Origin: Nocardia vinacea NBRC 16497
GTDB lineage: Bacteria; Actinomycetota; Actinomycetes; Mycobacteriales; Mycobacteriaceae
Direction: 5' to 3'
Assembly (NCBI RefSeq): GCF_000308835.1
Contig: NZ_BAGN01000091.1
Span: forward strand, 1-44,106
DNA length: 44,106 bases
Of this stretch, positions 32,775 to 44,106 are shown piece by piece. Below the pieces are notes generated by a model that saw only the letters and a program-made list of their open reading frames with translations, was not told the DNA's origin and ran no database searches. The stretch's first letter is position 1; each line of letters starts with the position of its first letter. A program made the translations under genes and the position numbers.

Positions 32775-33479
32775 GTGCAAACCCGAGGAGCCGAGCTGGC
32801 CGGACTGGCCACCCTGCTGGCCGACCGCACCCGCGCCGATATGTGCCTGGCACTGGTCGACGGTCGCGCCTGGACGGCGGGCGAGCTGGCCCGCCACGCC
32901 GGAGTAGCGCCATCCACCGCGACCGAGCACCTGAACCGGCTGTTCGACGGCGGTCTGCTCATCGAACGCCGTCAGGGCAGGCACCGCTACGTGCAGCTGG
33001 CGAGTCCGCAGGTCGCCGAGTTATTGGAGACCATGGTCGCCCATCTGGAACCGGCACGCCCCGAGCCGACGACACTGCGCGCGTCGACCGCCGCCGCGGC
33101 CCTGGCCCGTGGCCGGACCTGCTACGACCACCTCGCGGGCCGACTCGGCGTCGCCATCACCGCTGCGATGACCCAGCGTGAACTGCTCGATGACGACAGC
33201 GGCTTCGCCCTTACCGAGGCGGGTTTGGCATGGCTCACGGGGCCGATGGGCATCGAGTCGAACACATTGCGGACTCGTCGCCCGATCGCCCGTCCCTGCC
33301 TGGACTGGACCGAACGCCGCACCCACCTCGGCGGTGCTGCGGGAGCGCAGCTGTGCCGCCAACTACAGGCACTGGATTGGGTGCGACGTGTCGGATCCGG
33401 CCGAGCCGTCCGCCTCACCGCGAAGGGGGAGATCGGTCTGCGCGAGACGCTCGGGATCGATCCGGCGACGGTTGCCTGA
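32775..33479 (+). CDS. ArsR-family winged-helix regulator
   Basis: A 234-aa regulator. The N-terminal winged helix has LATLLADRTRADMCLALVDGRAWTAGELARHAGVAPSTATEHLNRLFDGGLLIERRQGRHRYVQLA, classic ArsR. No Cys pair of the metal-binding type is present in the recognition helix. A long C-terminal domain has RACYDHLAGRLG-like (RTCYDHLAGRLGV) and DWTERRTHLGGAAGAQLC blocks typical of the larger ArsR relatives. Starts at GTG 32739, 32772 or 32775 are possible; 32775 is chosen because 32739 lies in the palindrome. It is divergent from the DHFR-like operon and may control it. Confidence 0.88.
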   Translation: MQTRGAELAGLATLLADRTRADMCLALVDGRAWTAGELARHAGVAPSTATEHLNRLFDGGLLIERRQGRHRYVQLASPQVAELLETMVAHLEPARPEPTTLRASTAAAALARGRTCYDHLAGRLGVAITAAMTQRELLDDDSGFALTEAGLAWLTGPMGIESNTLRTRRPIARPCLDWTERRTHLGGAAGAQLCRQLQALDWVRRVGSGRAVRLTAKGEIGLRETLGIDPATVA

Positions 33480-33690
33480 CGGAAGGCTTCATCCGGCGCG
33501 GAGTGAAGGACGCCGAGAGGATGTGTCTCTTCCGGTCGCGACCAGCATCGGTCCGACCCGGTCGGAGCTAGCCCCGCCCCTCGGTCGCCACCACGATGCC
33601 GGCATCGCCCGATGGCTCGGAGCGTGTGCCGAATCTCGTCAATCTGATTGAGGCGGCTGCTTGCCGGGTATCACGGCACGGCAGCAATAG

Positions 33691-36040
<2,350 letters not shown>

Positions 36041-36044
<4 letters not shown>

Positions 36045-36972
36045 CCAGCAATGCGGTGCAGGAACTTTCGGCATTGGACAAAGCGCACGTCCTCGCCGAC
36101 GCATTGCCGTGGCTGCAGAAGTTCCGCGACAAGATCGTGGTCGTCAAATACGGCGGCAACGCGATGGTCGACGCGGACCTCAAACAGGCCTTCGCCGCTG
36201 ATATGACGTTCCTGCGCACCGTCGGCGTGCATCCGGTTGTGGTGCACGGCGGCGGACCGCAGATCAGCGCGATGCTGAAAAAGCTCGGACTGGAAGGCGA
36301 ATTCCGCGGCGGCTTCCGCGTCACCACGCCCGAGGTGATGGATGTGGTGCGGATGGTGCTGTTCGGTCAGGTCGGCCGGGAACTGGTCGGGTTGATCAAC
36401 GCGCACGGTCCGTACGCGGTCGGCATCTCCGGTGAGGACGCACGGCTGTTCACCGCGACCCGGCGCACCGTCGATGTCGACGGCGAGGCCACCGATATCG
36501 GTCTGGTCGGCGATGTCACCGAGGTGAATGCCGACGCGGTGCTCGACCTCATCGGTGCGGGTCGCATTCCGGTGGTCTCGACCATCGCCCCGGACGCCGA
36601 CGGCGTGGTGCACAACATCAATGCCGACACCGCTGCCGCCGCACTCGCCGAGGGCATCGGCGCGGAGAAGCTGGTGGTATTGACCGACGTGGAGGGCCTG
36701 TACACCAACTGGCCGGACCGTTCCTCGCTCACCTCGCACATCGACGCGGCCGAACTGGCCGAGTTGCTCCCGCGTCTGGATGCGGGCATGGTGCCCAAGA
36801 TGGAAGCCTGCCTGCGCGCCGTGCAGGGCGGGGTGCCGACCGCACATGTCATCGACGGTCGCGTCCCGCATTCGGTGCTGTTGGAACTGTTCACCGGAGA
36901 AGGAATCGGAACGATGGTGACGCCCGCCCCGCTCCCGACGAGCGTGGCGGACACACTGAACGGAACGAAAAT

Positions 36973-36976
<4 letters not shown>
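36041..36976 (+). CDS. argB: Acetylglutamate kinase
   Basis: A 311-aa amino-acid kinase. It has [10 protein letters not shown] at about 32-41, [10 protein letters not shown] at about 66-75, [10 protein letters not shown] and NADTAAA, the usual substrate and ATP loops. The N-terminal helix extension ([19 protein letters not shown]) is typical of the arginine-inhibited hexameric type, so feedback inhibition is likely. Overlaps argJ and argD by four bases each. Confidence 0.97.
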
Positions 36977-39164
<2,188 letters not shown>

Positions 39165-39237
39165 GCCGATTCGGTGCCGCGGGAGCGACAGGCTCGGGGG
39201 CTCGGCGTGACCACGCGGGGCACTGCGGCCGATCCAG

Positions 39238-39281
39238 CGCGGCCTTCTTCGGGGCCGCGGCGAGATGCCTCGGTGAGGCAT
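39238..39281 (+). promoter_or_regulatory. Two hairpins in front of argR, the second covering its ribosome site
   Basis: CGCGGCC (39238-39244) and GGCCGCG (39253-39259) form a 7-bp stem with an 8-nt loop. ATGCCTC (39265-39271), GGT, GAGGCAT (39275-39281) form a second 7-bp stem with a 3-nt loop that contains the GGTGAGG ribosome site and the first possible argR ATG (39280). The first may end part of the argF message; the second would hide the argR start. Both are inferred from pairing only. Confidence 0.5.
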
Positions 39282-39285
39282 GGTC

Positions 39286-39798
39286 ATGACCGTCCAGCCC
39301 GACGCGGGTAAGTCCGCCCCCGCAATCGCTCGAACCCGCGCCGGCCGCCAGTCCCGCATCATCGAACTGCTGACGGCGCACGCGGTACGCAGCCAAACCG
39401 AACTCGCCGCACTGCTTGCCGCCGAAGGTATCGAAACCACTCAGGCCACTCTGTCCCGCGACCTCGATGAACTCGGCGCCGTGAAATTGCGCGCCGCCGA
39501 CGGCGGCGCGGGCGTCTACGTGGTACCCGAAGACGGCAGCCCCGTCCGCGGCGTCACCGGCGGCACCGACCGCCTCTCCAAACTCCTCGGCGATCTCCTG
39601 GTCTCCACCGACGCCAGCGGCAATATCGCCGTCCTGCGCACCCCACCCGGCGCCGCCCACTACCTGGCCAGCGCCCTCGACCGCGCCGCCCTCCCCTTCA
39701 TCGTCGGCACCATCGCCGGTGACGACACCATTGCCGTAATAGCCCGTGAGCCCCTCACCGGCGCCGAACTAGCCGCCAAAATCGAAGAACTCGCCTGA
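39286..39798 (+). CDS. argR: Arginine repressor
   Basis: A 170-aa ArgR. A winged helix is at about 18-80 ([27 protein letters not shown], then [19 protein letters not shown]). The C-terminal oligomerisation and arginine-binding domain has [12 protein letters not shown], including the GDD arginine contacts. It represses arg genes with arginine as corepressor and probably binds the two ARG boxes here. Starts at 39280 and 39286 are both possible; 39286 has better spacing from GGTGAGG. Confidence 0.95.
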   Translation: MTVQPDAGKSAPAIARTRAGRQSRIIELLTAHAVRSQTELAALLAAEGIETTQATLSRDLDELGAVKLRAADGGAGVYVVPEDGSPVRGVTGGTDRLSKLLGDLLVSTDASGNIAVLRTPPGAAHYLASALDRAALPFIVGTIAGDDTIAVIAREPLTGAELAAKIEELA

Positions 39799-39893
39799 GC
39801 CCCCGGCGTCCTCAGCGCGGTCACCCTTGGTGACGCATACCCTGCGCCTATCTCGTATAGGGCACAACCATGCGATGTGATCGAGCGGAAATG

Positions 39894-40043
39894 TCAGCCG
39901 AAAGGGTATTCGCCGCCGCCGTGGGAGGTGCCCGGCGTGCCGACGTTGATGATGTCCTGTACGAGGTCGACTAGGGCGCGGCCGATATCGAGGACGTCGT
40001 TGCCGAGGGTGCTGAATTCGCCTGCTATGAGGTGCAGCAGCAT
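39894..40043 (-). CDS. Candidate 49-aa acidic amphipathic protein
   Basis: ATG at 40043 with AAAGGA nine bases upstream on the minus strand; stop TGA at 39894. The sequence starts MLLHLIAGEFSTLGNDV and has residues 9-34 with a regular helix pattern (Leu13, Val17, Ile20, Leu24, Val28, Ile31 on one face; Glu9, Asp16, Asp19, Asp26, Asp30 on the other), then a Gly-rich tail ending GGGEYPFG. There is no signal peptide. In size, acidity and amphipathic design it resembles the small PorA/PorH porin peptides of Corynebacterium, but I see no sequence match. It is antisense to the argR-argG gap. Confidence 0.5.
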   Translation of the reverse strand: MLLHLIAGEFSTLGNDVLDIGRALVDLVQDIINVGTPGTSHGGGEYPFG

Positions 40044-40145
40044 GGGGTCCGTCCTTTGCCCGCTCCGATAGTTACCGGGTAAAGCGTGACATAGGTGGAC
40101 AGGGGTGCCAAGGTGCTACCGGAAGGTGGAACTCGGACCCGGTTG

Positions 40146-40176
40146 TGAATGGGCTTGCATCATCGTGCATAATCAT
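40146..40176 (+). promoter_or_regulatory. ARG-box region before argG
   Basis: The same block as before argC with a single A-to-C change (TTGCATCATC then GTGCATAATC). It lies 119 bases before the argG ATG, unlike the argC copy, which abuts its gene. argG therefore has its own arginine-controlled promoter and a long leader. Confidence 0.7.
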
Positions 40177-40295
40177 TTGCACGACGGTTCGGGCCGCCTG
40201 ACGTGCGATTGGGCGCGTCGGTGGGCGCCGCGCCCCGCCGCCCGCGGATGCGGGCACGACCTGCAGACAAGCACGAAACCGAGGAGCACAAAGAC

Positions 40296-41498
40296 ATGTC
40301 CGAGCGCGTCGTACTCGCCTACTCCGGTGGGCTCGATACCTCCGTTGCGATCAGCTGGATCGGCAAGGAGACCGGCGCCGAGGTCGTGGCGGTCGCCATC
40401 GATCTGGGCCAGGGCGGCGAGGACATGAATGTGGTGCGCCAGCGCGCGCTGGACTGCGGCGCCGTCGAGGCGATCGTGGTCGATGCGCGCGACGAATTCG
40501 CCAACGAGTACTGCCTGCCGACCATCCAGGCCAACGCCATGTACATGGGCCAGTACCCGCTGGTTTCGGCGATCAGCCGCCCGCTCATCGTCAAGCACCT
40601 CGTCGAGGCCGCCAAGTTCCACGGCGCGAGCACCGTCGCGCACGGCTGCACCGGTAAGGGCAACGACCAGGTCCGCTTCGAGGTCGGCATCGGCGCGCTC
40701 GCCCCCGACCTCAATGTGATCGCCCCGGTCCGCGACTACGCCTGGACCAGGGAGAAGGCCATCGCCTTCGCCGAGGAGAACCAGCTCCCGATCAACGTCA
40801 CCAAGAAGTCGCCGTTCTCGATCGACCAGAACGTGTGGGGCCGCGCGGTGGAGACCGGCTTCCTCGAGGACCTCTGGAACGCGCCGACCAAGGACGTCTA
40901 CGACTACACCTCGGACCCGACGGTCAACTTCGAGGCGCCCGACGAACTCATCGTCACCTTCGACAAGGGCGTGCCGGTCGCCATCGACGGCCGCCAGGTC
41001 AGCGTGCTCGAGGCCATCGTCGAGCTGAACCATCGTGCGGGCCGCCAGGGTGTCGGCCGCCTCGATATGGTCGAGGACCGGCTCGTCGGCATCAAGAGCC
41101 GCGAGATCTACGAGGCCCCCGGCGCCATCGCGCTGATCACCGCGCACCAGGCCCTGGAAAACGTCACCATCGAGCGCGAACTGGGCCGCTACAAGCGGCA
41201 GGTCGAGCAGCGCTGGGGCGAGCTGGCCTACGACGGCCTCTGGTTCTCCCCGCTCAAGCGTGCGCTGGACGCCTTCGTCGCCGAAACCCAGCAGCACGTC
41301 ACCGGCGAGATCCGGATGGTGCTGCACGGCGGTTCGGTCGTGGTCAACGGCCGCCGCTCCGAGCAGTCGCTCTACGACTTCAACCTGGCCACCTACGACG
41401 AGGGCGACACCTTCGACCAGTCCCTCGCCAAGGGCTTCGTGCAGATCCACGGCCTGTCCTCCAAGGTCGCGGCCCGTCGCGACCTCAACCAGAAGTAG
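40296..41498 (+). CDS. argG: Argininosuccinate synthase
   Basis: A 400-aa synthase joining citrulline and aspartate with ATP. The PP-loop AYSGGLDTS is at 8-16; [13 protein letters not shown] and [12 protein letters not shown] are further active-site blocks. The ATG at 40296 follows a GAGGAG. Codon use is notably biased to C-ending codons compared with its neighbours, suggesting high expression. It is separate from the argC-R run and has its own ARG box. Confidence 0.97.
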   Translation: MSERVVLAYSGGLDTSVAISWIGKETGAEVVAVAIDLGQGGEDMNVVRQRALDCGAVEAIVVDARDEFANEYCLPTIQANAMYMGQYPLVSAISRPLIVKHLVEAAKFHGASTVAHGCTGKGNDQVRFEVGIGALAPDLNVIAPVRDYAWTREKAIAFAEENQLPINVTKKSPFSIDQNVWGRAVETGFLEDLWNAPTKDVYDYTSDPTVNFEAPDELIVTFDKGVPVAIDGRQVSVLEAIVELNHRAGRQGVGRLDMVEDRLVGIKSREIYEAPGAIALITAHQALENVTIERELGRYKRQVEQRWGELAYDGLWFSPLKRALDAFVAETQQHVTGEIRMVLHGGSVVVNGRRSEQSLYDFNLATYDEGDTFDQSLAKGFVQIHGLSSKVAARRDLNQK

Positions 41499-41618
41499 GC
41501 GGTGGCCTCGCCTTCGCTCGGGCCGAGCGCAAGAGATCAGCGACGGACTTCGTCCGATTGCGCCTATTAGGCTCGATCGGGTCGGCGCGCAGTGAGCCGC
41601 CGACCCGGAAGGAGCGCG

Positions 41619-43942
<2,324 letters not shown>

Positions 43943-43973
43943 CTCCCCCTCGCGCAGGCGCTCCGCCTAAGCG

Positions 43974-44044
43974 ATCAAGATCAGGTGGAAACTATGGCGG
44001 CATCGGCCGAGAAGCCCCCGCCATCAGTTCCACCTGATCTTGAT
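43974..44044. terminator. Long imperfect hairpin after argH
   Basis: ATCAAGATCAGGTGGAA (from 43974) is exactly complementary to TTCCACCTGATCTTGAT (to 44044); inside, ATGGCGG and CCGCCAT pair after a 3-4 nt mismatch. Arms of 27 bases with a 17-nt loop. It could end the argG-argH message, possibly in both directions, or be a dispersed palindromic element. No U-tract. The last 62 bases of the window show nothing certain. Confidence 0.55.
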
Positions 44045-44106
44045 GCAGACCGTCGACCCAGTAGGTCCGCGACGTGTACCAGCGGGGCGGCGATTGCGGG
44101 GATTGC

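Noticed and set aside
44045..44106. End of a minus-strand gene at the window edge
   Set aside because: One frame (RWYTSRTYWVDGL) is open but only about 20 codons are visible, and it runs through the hairpin; too little to support.

Overview
The window is high-GC DNA from a mycolic-acid actinobacterium, most probably Nocardia or a close relative. The markers are an antigen-85-type secreted esterase and the relic of another, a TIGR00027-type methyltransferase, a DUF3558 lipoprotein, an XRE/DUF5753 regulator with DUF397 partners, a conservon (sensor kinase, roadblock, DUF742, GTPase) and an argCJBDFR-argG-argH arginine block. No tRNA, rRNA or CRISPR was seen.

Layout. 1-5.0 kb: minus-strand genes (hypothetical, alpha/beta hydrolase, DUF427, GT1 glycosyltransferase, antigen-85-type esterase), with two clusters of a 69-70 bp minisatellite and an eroded second esterase. 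5.3-9.1 kb: tandem DUF397 genes coupled to an XRE regulator, a divergent three-gene unknown cassette, then a small acidic protein and a DUF3558 lipoprotein. 9.4-14.5 kb: a four-gene conservon whose kinase has a very long tail with 23 pentads. 14.5-15.3 kb: a gene graveyard (maltose-acetyltransferase-like and ATPase-like remnants). 15.3-19 kb: a VOC protein, PEP carboxylase, and a 45-codon ORF that has a homologous relic 13 kb away. 19-26.4 kb: a divergent catabolic locus. 26.7-28.4 kb: an IS200/IS605 element with dead tnpA and intact-looking tnpB. 28.7-33.5 kb: three small regulatory modules (WYL regulator with a PPOX-fold protein; ECF42-type sigma factor with DGPF and DHFR-like proteins; ArsR-type regulator), two of them with clear palindromic operator candidates. 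33.7-43.9 kb: arginine biosynthesis, with near-identical 31-bp ARG-box regions before argC and argG.

The most interesting system is the 18,977-26,376 locus. One arm holds a KDG-type PfkB kinase, a 20-codon ORF, an IclR regulator and RidA. The other holds a fold-III PLP enzyme with D-serine-dehydratase/D-threonine-aldolase hallmarks, an N-acyl-D-amino-acid deacylase, a KDPG aldolase and a GntP permease. There is a KDG kinase and a KDPG aldolase but no sugar-acid dehydratase. The simplest reading is that KDG is made by ammonia elimination from a D-2-amino sugar acid. That suggests uptake of N-acyl-D-glucosaminate, deacylation, PLP-dependent deamination aided by RidA, phosphorylation and aldol cleavage to pyruvate and glyceraldehyde-3-phosphate. 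The family assignments come from visible motifs; the substrate is inference.

The arginine genes argC-J-B-D-F are all joined by 4-bp start/stop overlaps, argR follows behind two hairpins, argG has its own ARG-box promoter, and a methyltransferase gene sits between argG and argH with its stop overlapping the argH start.
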